Source: Algoriphagus vanfongensis DSM 17529
Lineage (GTDB): Bacteria > Bacteroidota > Bacteroidia > Cytophagales > Cyclobacteriaceae
Length of the DNA stretch: 64,000 nt
Assembly: GCF_000429465.1 (NCBI RefSeq)
Contig: NZ_AUBX01000009.1
Coordinates: 744,001-808,000 of the forward strand
Direction of reading: 5' to 3'
A program made the translations under genes and the position numbers. The notes beneath the pieces are model-generated. The model did no database searches and had not been told where the DNA came from. It was given only the letters and a program-made list of their open reading frames with translations. Within the stretch, counting starts at the first letter, position 1; every line of letters starts with the position of its first letter. Shown here in pieces: positions 53,199-61,080 of this stretch.

Positions 53199-54905
53199 TT
53201 ACTCCACAACAGAAACCATCAAGGTCTCCCCTTCTTTAGAGACTTTCAAAGCTCCTTTTTTGGTCAGGCCTTTGATTGCCACATCCCATTTTTTATTGCT
53301 TAAGCCAGCCTGATCTTTGATCACCAATAGTTCGGCAGGATTGCTTTTTACCACCAATTCAAATACCATTTTCTCCTCTTCAGTCATTTCCACCTGCTTT
53401 TTCTCAGGTCTCATCTGCGGGAAGAACAATACTTCCTGGATCGTTGTTTTATTCGTCATCAACATGGTCAATCGGTCGATTCCAATACCCAATCCCGATG
53501 TTGGAGGCATACCATATTCCAAAGCTCTCAAGAAATCTTCATCCATTGCCATCGCCTCATCATCTCCTCTAGCAGCCAATTTCAACTGATCTTCGAATCG
53601 CTCCCGCTGATCAATCGGGTCGTTCAATTCGGTATAAGCATTGGCGATCTCTTTTCCATTGACAAACAGCTCAAATCGCTCAACCAAGCCTTCTTCAGTT
53701 CTGTGCTTTTTGGCCAAAGGAGTCATCTCGATCGGATAATCAGTGATATAAGTCGGTTGAATCAGATTCGCTTCCACTTTTTCACCAAAGATCTCATCAA
53801 TCAGCTTGCCTTTACCCATCGTCTCATCGGTTTCGATACCCATGTCTTTACAAACTTGGCGAAGTTCCGCCTCATCCATTTTGCTGACATCGATTCCTGC
53901 ATATTCCTTGATGGAATCGTACATGGTCAATCGTCTGTATGGACCGGCGAAGTCAATTTCATTTTCCCCTACCTTCACCTTGGTATCCTCATGGATGGCC
54001 AAAGTCACCTGCTCAAGCAAATCTTCCACCATCTCCATCATCCAGATGTAATCCTTGTAGGCCACATAGATTTCCATCGAAGTAAACTCCGGATTGTGAG
54101 TACGGTCCATTCCTTCATTTCGGAACATTTTCCCAAACTCATAAACCCCATCAAAACCACCTACGATCAGTCTTTTCAGGTAAAGCTCATTCGCAATTCT
54201 CAAGAAAAGCGGCATATCCAAGGTATTGTGATGCGTTTCAAAAGGCCTTGCCGCAGCTCCACCGTGAACAGCCTGAAGAATTGGTGTCTCTACCTCTAGC
54301 CAGTTGTGATCATCAAAATACCTTCTCATGGTAGAAATGATCTTTGATCGGGTAAAGAAGGTCTGCTTCACTTCAGGATTTACCGTCAGATCCACGTAGC
54401 GTTGTCTGTATCTCAATTCCGGATCTGTGAATCCATCAAATACATTTCCTTCCTCATCTCTTTTCACCACAGGAAGCGGTTTGACAGCTTTGGAAAGAAC
54501 TTTCAATTCAGTCACATGTAGTGAAATCTCTCCCGTTTGAGTAGTAAAAATATAGCCTTTTACCCCGATGAAATCACCGATTCCCAAAAGCTTCTTGAAT
54601 ACTGAATTGTATAAGGTTTTATCATCTTCAGGGCAGATATCGTCCCTTCTGACATAAATCTGCAAACGACCAGTGGAATCCTGAATTTCTGCAAAAGAAG
54701 CAGACCCCATGATCCTTCTGGACATCAATCTACCAGCAATAGAAATCCCTTTGTAATCGTTCTTTCGGTTTTCATAGTTTCTATGAATGTCCTCGGCCGT
54801 TACATTGATAGGAAAAGCTTCTGCAGGGTAAGGGTTCACACCCAAACTCATCAGTTCTTCCCGATCTTTTCTTCTTTCTATTTCCTGTTCGCTCAAAAGT
54901 TGCAT
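53199..54905 (-). CDS. lysS: Lysyl-tRNA synthetase, class II, with C-terminal extension
   Basis: 568 residues. The N-terminal OB-fold anticodon-binding domain (about 50-150) is followed by the class II catalytic core: motif 2 region [20 protein letters not shown], and motif 3 [15 protein letters not shown]. Family members of about 500 residues end shortly after motif 3. Here about 65 extra residues ([20 protein letters not shown] to LMVSVVE) form a likely winged-helix-like extension. It charges tRNA(Lys). There is no T-box or leader peptide before it. Confidence 0.96.
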   Translation of the reverse strand: MQLLSEQEIERRKDREELMSLGVNPYPAEAFPINVTAEDIHRNYENRKNDYKGISIAGRLMSRRIMGSASFAEIQDSTGRLQIYVRRDDICPEDDKTLYNSVFKKLLGIGDFIGVKGYIFTTQTGEISLHVTELKVLSKAVKPLPVVKRDEEGNVFDGFTDPELRYRQRYVDLTVNPEVKQTFFTRSKIISTMRRYFDDHNWLEVETPILQAVHGGAAARPFETHHNTLDMPLFLRIANELYLKRLIVGGFDGVYEFGKMFRNEGMDRTHNPEFTSMEIYVAYKDYIWMMEMVEDLLEQVTLAIHEDTKVKVGENEIDFAGPYRRLTMYDSIKEYAGIDVSKMDEAELRQVCKDMGIETDETMGKGKLIDEIFGEKVEANLIQPTYITDYPIEMTPLAKKHRTEEGLVERFELFVNGKEIANAYTELNDPIDQRERFEDQLKLAARGDDEAMAMDEDFLRALEYGMPPTSGLGIGIDRLTMLMTNKTTIQEVLFFPQMRPEKKQVEMTEEEKMVFELVVKSNPAELLVIKDQAGLSNKKWDVAIKGLTKKGALKVSKEGETLMVSVVE

Positions 54906-54934
54906 TGTATTGATTTGAGAATTTTAAATTTTCT

Positions 54935-55032
54935 GTTTTATGTCTGGTGTTCGATGCCCGATGTCCACAAACTAACTCGCACCAAGCATCCAGAAATCAC
55001 TTACTATTTTTTATCCTTACTCTGAAAACTGA
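54935..55032. repeat. Degenerate word-like intergenic repeat (GTGTTCGATGCCCGATGTCC, GAAAACTGATCACTGATT)
   Basis: This gap between lysS and the proline dehydrogenase gene is built of short related words (TCTGGTGTTCGATGCCCGATG, CGCACCAAGCATCCAGAAATC). It runs into the last codons of the proline dehydrogenase gene (CTGATCACTGATTAC). It resembles the other word-like tracts. Confidence 0.45.
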
Positions 55033-56220
55033 TCACTGATTACTACCAGCTGCTTTCCTTCTTTTCATTTCCCGTTTGATCAGCTCAAACTCCCTCGAAC
55101 TCTGGCCTGCAATGCTCGAGTTTTCAGCAGCTCTTCGAATCAGGTAAGGCATCACTTTTTCTACAGGTCCATAGGGTACATACTTCAATACTCTATAGCC
55201 CGCATCTGCGAGGTTGAATGAAATCGTATCACTCATTCCATAGAGCTGCGCAAAGAATACCCGATCCGACTGGGGATCTATTCCATACTGATCGATCAAC
55301 TTGACCACCCAATGATTGCTTGCCTCATTATGCGATCCACTAACCAAATAGACACCATTTGCCACACAAAACTCCACTCCCAGATCATAATCCCGATCCG
55401 TCGCAGCTTTGTTGGGCTGAATGGGGCTTTTGTAGCCCAATTCTTCGGCTCGCTCGGCTTCTTTTTCCATATAAGCACCGCGCACCAGCTTTGCACCCAA
55501 GAAATAGCCAGTTCGGTCAGCTTCTGACTTGGCATCTTTTAGCCTTGCCAGCATGTCGGCACGATACATCTGAAATGTATTATAGACCACACACCTTTCC
55601 GTATTGTATTTGGCCATGGCTTCATAGGTCAGCTTGTCCACTGTATCCTGAAACCAAGATTCCTCGGCATCAATCAAGATTTTTAAACCAAGCTCATGCG
55701 CTGTCTGACACAGCAAATCCAATCTAAGCCTGCATCGCTCAAACGCTTCCTCCTCATCTTGATTCAGCTTCAAACCAGATTGGAGCTTCGTCATGATCTC
55801 ATAGTCACCCAAACCTGTCACTTTGACCACCCCAAAGGGCATAAAATCAGTTTTGGCCGACTCCACCATCGATAGGCGAATCTCCTCCGTTGTCTTTGCA
55901 AAGCTCTCCTCATCACCCTTTCCTTCTACAGAATAGTCCAGAATGGACTCCACTCCATACTTAGCTAGGATTTGACAGTCTTCGATACTCTCTGCAATCG
56001 TCTCGCCTCCGCAGAAATGCCCAAACATCGTCTGCTTCATGATACCTTTTATCGGAAGCTTAAGTGCAAATCCGATTTTAGTCAGGGCTATCCCCAAGTC
56101 AGAGACCAATTTATTATTCAGCATGGCAAAGACCAGATAGGTCTTTTTCAGTTCCGAATCGGATTTGGAAGCGAAAGCTACTTTCAGATTATGGAAAGAT
56201 ATTTGGGTTTTTACGGGCAT
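55033..56220 (-). CDS. Proline dehydrogenase
   Basis: 395 residues from the ATG at 56220 (MPVKTQISFHNLK); the open frame extends 10 codons upstream. TIM-barrel FAD-enzyme motifs: a DAEESWFQDT segment, YFLGAKLVRGAYMEKEAERA, and a final GYRVLKYVPYGPVEKVMPYL followed by RRAAENSS. It oxidises proline to pyrroline-5-carboxylate. The P5C dehydrogenase is not fused to it and is not in the window. A -7 element (TATCTTTG) lies just before the ATG. Confidence 0.93.
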   Translation of the reverse strand: MPVKTQISFHNLKVAFASKSDSELKKTYLVFAMLNNKLVSDLGIALTKIGFALKLPIKGIMKQTMFGHFCGGETIAESIEDCQILAKYGVESILDYSVEGKGDEESFAKTTEEIRLSMVESAKTDFMPFGVVKVTGLGDYEIMTKLQSGLKLNQDEEEAFERCRLRLDLLCQTAHELGLKILIDAEESWFQDTVDKLTYEAMAKYNTERCVVYNTFQMYRADMLARLKDAKSEADRTGYFLGAKLVRGAYMEKEAERAEELGYKSPIQPNKAATDRDYDLGVEFCVANGVYLVSGSHNEASNHWVVKLIDQYGIDPQSDRVFFAQLYGMSDTISFNLADAGYRVLKYVPYGPVEKVMPYLIRRAAENSSIAGQSSREFELIKREMKRRKAAGSNQ

Positions 56221-56238
56221 TGTACTCAAATAAAGCTG

Positions 56239-56246
56239 CAAAGATA
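56239..56246 (-). promoter_or_regulatory. -7 element TATCTTTG for the proline dehydrogenase gene
   Basis: The minus-strand TATCTTTG is an exact TAnnTTTG match, 19 bases before the ATG. No TTTG is seen at the usual upstream distance. Confidence 0.45.
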
Positions 56247-56608
56247 TCAATAAAAAGCTTTTTACTTAGGTTTTGTTAGGGATTTTGCTTGATCAAATTT
56301 TTCCAAAAATCATCCTTCAAAAGTGCTGAATTGACCTGTAATTCCACCCTTTTATCCATTGACAAAACGGTGATTTGATTGGGAAAAATAAAATAGCACT
56401 ACAGTCTCACCCATCCATATTTCATTTGCTTTATTCTAAGCATACAGATGAAAAATTTTAGGTTTGGAATTCCAAATAATATTCTGAATTGAAATAAAAA
56501 GGAGACTTCAATTAGCGAATTGATGATGATTCAATCTATTTTTTAAAATAAACATAAATCAACCCAACCTCAATTATGTATTCAATAATTAAAATTTGAA
56601 AAAAATGT

Positions 56609-56639
56609 TTTGCTATTAAAATTTACCAGCTTACATTTA
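56609..56639 (+). promoter_or_regulatory. Promoter of the aromatic operon (TTTG-N19-TACATTTA)
   Basis: TTTG (56609-56612) and TACATTTA (56632-56639; last base A instead of G) are 19 bases apart, fitting the Bacteroidetes pattern. The expected transcription start (about 56643-56647) falls on or within a few bases of the leader-peptide ATG at 56644, so the transcript may begin with the leader codon. Confidence 0.5.
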
Positions 56640-56643
56640 CGGC

Positions 56644-56739
56644 ATGTTAATCACAGCGGCGATTTATTTTACTTTCTTTTACTTTTACTTTCGAAGCCAA
56701 AATCGAATCGGAGCTGTGTATTGTCTAGCCAAAAACTAA
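56644..56739 (+). CDS. Aromatic leader peptide (31 residues), attenuator control peptide for the Phe/Tyr operon
   Basis: A 31-codon frame begins MLITAAIYFTFFYFYFRSQ and ends in TAA. Residues 8-16 are Y F T F F Y F Y F, eight aromatic residues in nine, encoded by five Phe and three Tyr codons; there is no Trp. This is what a ribosome-stalling sensor for Phe-tRNA and Tyr-tRNA needs, and the genes downstream make exactly Phe and Tyr. Bases before the aromatic run (56652-56664) pair with bases after it (56706-56718), and 56703-56711 pair with the terminator 5' arm. The peptide itself probably has no other function. It is too short for ordinary gene calling. Confidence 0.85.
   Translation: MLITAAIYFTFFYFYFRSQNRIGAVYCLAKN
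56652..56718 (+). promoter_or_regulatory. Protector hairpin of the attenuator (segments 1 and 2)
   Basis: CACAGC (56652-56657) pairs with GCTGTG (56713-56718), and CGATT (56660-56664) with AATCG (56706-56710), giving 11 pairs with a 2x2 internal loop. The aromatic codons form the loop between. A ribosome stalled at those codons would mask segment 1 and free segment 2. Confidence 0.65.
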
Positions 56740-56770
56740 AAGAACATAAACAACTAAAAGCCCGATTCGA
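56703..56770 (+). promoter_or_regulatory. Antiterminator pairing (segments 2 and 3)
   Basis: TCGAATCGG at 56703-56711 is the exact reverse complement of CCGATTCGA at 56762-56770, which is the 5' arm and loop of the terminator. Its formation excludes both the protector hairpin and the terminator. Confidence 0.7.
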
Positions 56771-56787
56771 AAGAGTCGGGCTTTTTT
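56756..56787 (+). terminator. Attenuator terminator before the aromatic operon
   Basis: GCCCGATTC (56760-56768) pairs with GAGTCGGGC (56773-56781), nine pairs including one G-U, around a GAAA tetraloop, followed by six T and preceded by four A. It lies between the leader peptide and the first enzyme gene, so it must be read through for expression. Confidence 0.9.
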
Positions 56788-56808
56788 CATTTAAAAACGC
56801 TCAGCCGT

Positions 56809-57906
56809 ATGAAAACTCACAAACAAATTAAAGACTGGGGTCTAGGACTCACCACCCCACTGATCATCGCAGGACCATGCTCCGCAGAGACACCTGAGCA
56901 GATCGAACAGATCTGTAAGGAAATGAAAGAAGAAAACATGGTTCCTCAGCTTTTCAGAGCTGGAATCTGGAAACCAAGAACCAGACCTGGATCTTTCGAA
57001 GGAATCGGTGAAGATGGACTAAAATGGATGGAAATCGTCAGACATCATCTGAATATTCCTATCACAGTAGAAGTCGGAAATGCCGCTCATGCCGAATTGG
57101 CTTTGAAACATAAAGTGGATGTAATCTGGGTAGGTGCTAGAACCACCGTGAATCCTTTCGCAGTACAAGAAATTGCTGATGCACTGAAAGGTTCTGATGT
57201 CCCAGTGATGGTCAAAAACCCGATGAACCCTGATTTGGATCTTTGGGTGGGAGCTTTAGAAAGATTCCATGCAGTAGGTTTGGACAAATTGGCGGCAATC
57301 CACAGAGGTTTCTCCGATGCTTACGACAAGCGATTCAGAAACAAGCCAAACTGGTCCATGCCAATCCACTTGAAGAGAGTTTGGAAAGGAATGGAAGTGA
57401 TCAACGATCCTTCTCACATCGTCGGAAGAAGAGACGGAATTCTTGAAGTGTCCCAAAGAGCAATGAACTTCGGTCTGGATGGATTGATGATCGAAACTCA
57501 CCATGATCCGGACAAAGCATGGTCTGATGCAAAGCAGCAAGTGACTCCAAAAGCTTTGAAACAAATCATCTCTGCGATCGACTTCAAAGAACCCTTGGAA
57601 CAAATGGCTCCAGACGAAAAACTTCAGGATCTAAGAAGAGCTGTCGATCACTTGGATGATCAGTTGCTGGATATTTTGCAGGAGAGATTCGCTGTGATCG
57701 ATCAGATCGGTGCACACAAAAGAGAGCATCACCTCACTGTTTTCCAATCTGACAGATGGAAAGAAGTAATGGAAAGCCGCACGAAAAAGGGTGTAGATAA
57801 GCATCTAAGCGAGAAGTTTATGAAGGAGTTGCTTTATTGTATTCACGAAGAGTCTGTGAAGAGACAAGAAAAACAACTCCGTGAAGCGGAAGCTTTGAAA
57901 AAATAA
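56809..57906 (+). CDS. DAHP synthase fused to type II chorismate mutase
   Basis: 365 residues. The N-terminal about 260 residues are a DAHP synthase of the type I-beta family related to KDO8P synthase (LIIAGPCSAETPEQIEQICK, RAGIWKPRTRPGSFEGIG, VWVGARTTVNPFAVQ, VMVKNPMNPDLDLWVGALER). The C-terminal part (about 272-355; LQDLRRAVDHLDDQLLDILQ, KREHHL) is an AroQ-type chorismate mutase. It makes DAHP from erythrose-4-phosphate and PEP and converts chorismate to prephenate. The fused mutase may also act as an allosteric domain, as in related enzymes. It is the first gene after the attenuator. Confidence 0.95.
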   Translation: MKTHKQIKDWGLGLTTPLIIAGPCSAETPEQIEQICKEMKEENMVPQLFRAGIWKPRTRPGSFEGIGEDGLKWMEIVRHHLNIPITVEVGNAAHAELALKHKVDVIWVGARTTVNPFAVQEIADALKGSDVPVMVKNPMNPDLDLWVGALERFHAVGLDKLAAIHRGFSDAYDKRFRNKPNWSMPIHLKRVWKGMEVINDPSHIVGRRDGILEVSQRAMNFGLDGLMIETHHDPDKAWSDAKQQVTPKALKQIISAIDFKEPLEQMAPDEKLQDLRRAVDHLDDQLLDILQERFAVIDQIGAHKREHHLTVFQSDRWKEVMESRTKKGVDKHLSEKFMKELLYCIHEESVKRQEKQLREAEALKK

Positions 57907-57927
57907 TACAATTGGCTGAGTAAAATT

Positions 57928-57957
57928 AGAAAGGGAGACATCTTCTCCCTTTCTTTA
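57928..57957 (+). terminator. Hairpin between the DAHP synthase and aroB genes (possible partial terminator)
   Basis: AGAAAGGGAGA (57928-57938) pairs with TCTCCCTTTCT (57944-57954), 11 pairs around a 5-base loop, followed by a short T-rich stretch. It lies within the operon and could lower expression of the downstream genes or stabilise the 3' end of the first message. Confidence 0.6.
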
Positions 57958-57980
57958 TCACTCCGATTATTAAACCTACT

Positions 57981-59015
57981 GTGAATCCTGTTTATATAAG
58001 TACCTCACCTATTCTGAAGCTTTCCGAATTGCTGGAGGGTTTAAATTTTTCTTCTCTCTTTGTATTGACAGATGAGAACACCCTGCAACATTGCTACCCA
58101 CTGATTCAGAAGGCTCTACCTGATGAACATCACCTTTTCACTTTCCCTGCCGGGGAATCGCACAAAAATCTGGAAACCTGTGCTTCCATTTGGTCAAAAA
58201 TGACCGAGGCAGGACTGGATCGGAAGGCACTTTGCCTCAACATCGGAGGTGGAGTATTGGGTGATATGGGAGGTTTTTGTGCCAGTATTTACAAAAGAGG
58301 AATCCGTTTCATCAATATGCCCACTACCCTTCTTTCCCAGGTTGATGCCAGCGTGGGAGGAAAGTTGGGGATTGATTTCGAAGGATTAAAAAACCATTTG
58401 GGAGTTTTCAACGAACCGGAATTTGTTTTGATCAGTCCAGATTTTCTAAAAACCCTTCCTGAAAATGAATTAAGGTCCGGTTTTGCAGAAATCATCAAGC
58501 ATGGATTGATTCAAGATAAATCTTACTTCGAAAAACTCAATTTTGATGACTGGAAAACCAATAATTGGGAATACCTGATCGATCATTCAGTAGCCATCAA
58601 AAAAGCAGTGGTTCAAGAAGATCCCAAAGAAGCGGGACTTCGTAAAATCCTGAATTTTGGTCATACCATCGGCCATGCATTGGAAACTCATTTTCTGGAT
58701 GGTCCCAACCATCTCCTACATGGGGAAGCGATCGCTGCAGGCATGATCTGTGAAGCTTGGCTTTCTGTTCAAAAAAAAGGCTTACACCAAGAAGATTTAA
58801 ATCAGATTCAGGAAAATCTTTTAAAAGTCTATGGCAAAATCCAGCTATCCAAAGATGACTTTGGAGCAGCCTTAGATCTCTGTCTTCAAGACAAAAAGAA
58901 TGAAGGAAAGGAAATCCTCTTTTCCCTCCTTGAGAACATCGGGACCTGTACCTACAACATCCCAGTCAGCAGAAAAGAAATAGAAGCTGCACTCACCTAT
59001 TATTGTACTATTTAA
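57981..59015 (+). CDS. aroB: 3-dehydroquinate synthase
   Basis: 344 residues, GTG start at 57981 (no ATG in frame nearby). Motifs: GGGVLGDMGGFCASIYKRGI (NAD-binding), PTTLLSQVDASVGGKLGID, zinc ligands in LNFGHTIGHALE, and HGEAIAAGM. It cyclises DAHP to 3-dehydroquinate. It follows the DAHP synthase/mutase gene by 74 bases containing a hairpin. Confidence 0.95.
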   Translation: MNPVYISTSPILKLSELLEGLNFSSLFVLTDENTLQHCYPLIQKALPDEHHLFTFPAGESHKNLETCASIWSKMTEAGLDRKALCLNIGGGVLGDMGGFCASIYKRGIRFINMPTTLLSQVDASVGGKLGIDFEGLKNHLGVFNEPEFVLISPDFLKTLPENELRSGFAEIIKHGLIQDKSYFEKLNFDDWKTNNWEYLIDHSVAIKKAVVQEDPKEAGLRKILNFGHTIGHALETHFLDGPNHLLHGEAIAAGMICEAWLSVQKKGLHQEDLNQIQENLLKVYGKIQLSKDDFGAALDLCLQDKKNEGKEILFSLLENIGTCTYNIPVSRKEIEAALTYYCTI

Positions 59016-59039
59016 TTTTCAACCTTGTCTACAGAAACC

Positions 59040-60269
59040 ATGGAGATTTTAGAACTGAGCCAAAAATCAGCTTTCGCTCCTACCACCATCCCCCTTCCTT
59101 CCTCTAAAAGCGAATCCAACCGGGTTCTGATCATTGATGCCCTGACAGAAGGCAAAAATGAAATCTCCAACCTCGCGGAGGCCCGGGACACCCAGACCAT
59201 GATTCGGTTGCTAGGAAAGAATCCTCCAGTTTATGATGTCTTGGATGCAGGAACGACCATGCGCTTTTTGACAGCTTACGCAGCCATCACCAATCAAAAC
59301 AAGGTCATGACTGGCACGGCCAGAATGTGCCAGAGACCCATTGGCATATTGGTAGATGCATTAAGAGAAATTGGAGCTGAAATTCACTACATGAATGTAG
59401 AAGGTTATCCTCCTTTGGCGATTCATGGATTGGCAGAACAAACCTCAGATAAAGTAAAGATCCGAGGAGATGTTTCTAGCCAATACATTTCTGCGATGCT
59501 GATGATCGCGCCAATTCTTCCAAAAGGACTGGAAATCGAACTAGAAGGTAAAGTTGGAAGTAGAACTTACATTGAAATGACTCTGGAATTGATGGCCAAA
59601 TTTGGCATTACCTATTCCTGGAAAGAAAATATGATTAAAGTAGCCCACCAAAGCTATCAGCCTACCGAATTCATGGTGGAAAGCGACTGGTCAGGTGCAA
59701 GTTACTGGTTTAGCTTATTGGCCTGTGCTGATTCAGGAGAGCTATTCTTAAAAGGACTAAAAGAAGATAGTTTACAAGGCGATTCCAAAATCGTGGAAAT
59801 CATGTCCCATTTGGGAATCAAAAGCACCTTTAATAAGGAAGGCGTGCTTTTGGAAAAAATCCCGGTAACGGGTTTAAAAGAATTTGATTTCACCCACTGC
59901 CCGGACCTTGCTCAAACTGTTGCTGTGACCTGTGCTATTTTGGGACAGGATGCCAAATTCACTGGTTTGGAGAGCTTGAGAATCAAGGAAACAGATCGAA
60001 TTTATGCCTTACAGCAGGAGTTGGCCAAATTCAATGCTGAATTCAACGAAGTAGAACCTGAAGTCTTTCAGGTGATCCCATCTGTGACCATGCCTCATGA
60101 AGTGCAAATCCATACCTATGATGATCATAGAATGGGAATGGCTTTCATGCCTCTTTTGACCAAAACTAAAGTCTTGATGGAAGATCCTGAAGTGGTGAAC
60201 AAATCTTATCCGAGTTTCTGGAAACATTGTCAATTGGCTGGAATCAGCTGCACCAACCATGAGTCATAA
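59040..60269 (+). CDS. aroA: 3-phosphoshikimate 1-carboxyvinyltransferase (EPSP synthase)
   Basis: 409 residues from the ATG at 59040; a TTG at 59025 would add five residues. Motifs: PLPSSKSESNRVLIIDAL (phosphoshikimate binding), DAGTTMRFLTAYAA, GDVSSQYISAMLM and RIKETDRI near the C-terminus. It transfers enolpyruvyl from PEP to shikimate-3-phosphate. The ATG of pheA overlaps its last codons by 11 bases. Dehydroquinase, shikimate dehydrogenase, shikimate kinase and chorismate synthase genes are not in this operon. Confidence 0.95.
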   Translation: MEILELSQKSAFAPTTIPLPSSKSESNRVLIIDALTEGKNEISNLAEARDTQTMIRLLGKNPPVYDVLDAGTTMRFLTAYAAITNQNKVMTGTARMCQRPIGILVDALREIGAEIHYMNVEGYPPLAIHGLAEQTSDKVKIRGDVSSQYISAMLMIAPILPKGLEIELEGKVGSRTYIEMTLELMAKFGITYSWKENMIKVAHQSYQPTEFMVESDWSGASYWFSLLACADSGELFLKGLKEDSLQGDSKIVEIMSHLGIKSTFNKEGVLLEKIPVTGLKEFDFTHCPDLAQTVAVTCAILGQDAKFTGLESLRIKETDRIYALQQELAKFNAEFNEVEPEVFQVIPSVTMPHEVQIHTYDDHRMGMAFMPLLTKTKVLMEDPEVVNKSYPSFWKHCQLAGISCTNHES

Positions 60270-61080
60270 AATCGCCATACAGGGAGTCCCTGGCTCCTTT
60301 CACCATCAGGTCAGCTTGAATCTTTTCGGTGAAGACACTACGGTATTGCCTTTCAATACCTTCGAGGGAGTTGCAAAATCGGTTGCCAGTGGAGAGGCTG
60401 ACTACGGCGTAATGGCCATAGAAAATTCCATCGCAGGAGCTATTCTTCCCAATTATGAAATTATTGACCGAAACGGTCTTTTCGTTCGTGGAGAGTATTA
60501 CTTGCCCATTGCCCACCAATTGATGGCATTGCCAGGACAGAAAATTGAAGACATTCAGGAGGTTCGTTCACATCCAATGGCCATCTTGCAGTGCAAACCC
60601 TTTTTGGCTCAAAATCCTCATTTGGAAGCCAAAGATGATGTAGATACTGCTGCTGTCGCACAACGTATTGCTGAAAATCAGCTGAAAGGTATTGCTGGAA
60701 TTGCTTCGAAAATTGCAGCTGAAATCTATGGATTGGAAATTATCGCAGCGGATATCCAAACGGTAAAAAACAATTTCACGCGATTCATCATTTTAGAAAA
60801 AGAATCAAACGAAAAGTCAAAAGAGGTCAATAAGGTTTCTTTCAAAGTGACTATCCAAAATGAAAAAGGAGGATTGGCCCAATTGCTTACCATGCTGGCT
60901 GAAAAAGGACTAGATTTAAGTAAAATCCAATCTATTCCAGTTATTCAGAAACCGTGGGAATATGCTTTTTTCATTGATGCTGTTTTTAGCAATTACGATT
61001 CCTATCAAGATGCAATGAAGCTTGTCCAGGAGAATTTTGGAGAGTTGAAAATTTTCGGAGAATACAAAAGCCAGAAATAA
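60259..61080 (+). CDS. pheA: Prephenate dehydratase with C-terminal ACT domain
   Basis: 273 residues, without a chorismate mutase domain. The dehydratase domain (about 1-185) has AIQGVPGSFHHQVSL, MAIENSIAGAI, and the substrate-binding VKNNFTRFIIL. The ACT domain (about 195-270; VTIQNEKGGLAQLLTML) is the usual Phe feedback sensor. It converts prephenate to phenylpyruvate. It overlaps aroA by 11 bases and the aminotransferase by one base, giving tightly coupled translation. Confidence 0.95.
   Translation: MSHKIAIQGVPGSFHHQVSLNLFGEDTTVLPFNTFEGVAKSVASGEADYGVMAIENSIAGAILPNYEIIDRNGLFVRGEYYLPIAHQLMALPGQKIEDIQEVRSHPMAILQCKPFLAQNPHLEAKDDVDTAAVAQRIAENQLKGIAGIASKIAAEIYGLEIIAADIQTVKNNFTRFIILEKESNEKSKEVNKVSFKVTIQNEKGGLAQLLTMLAEKGLDLSKIQSIPVIQKPWEYAFFIDAVFSNYDSYQDAMKLVQENFGELKIFGEYKSQK

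Larger units (their letters stand above)
56221..56643. other. Intergenic region before the aromatic amino acid operon
   Basis: 423 bases between divergent genes. It contains the proline dehydrogenase -7 element (56239-56246, minus) and the promoter of the aromatic operon (56609-56639, plus). The remainder (56270-56600) is AT-rich with no reading frame, hairpin or RNA motif that I can support. Confidence 0.5.

Noticed and set aside
56610..56831. A 73-codon frame over the aromatic leader region
   Set aside because: It is in another frame, crosses the terminator and overlaps the enzyme start. The leader peptide in the frame of 56644 explains the region better.
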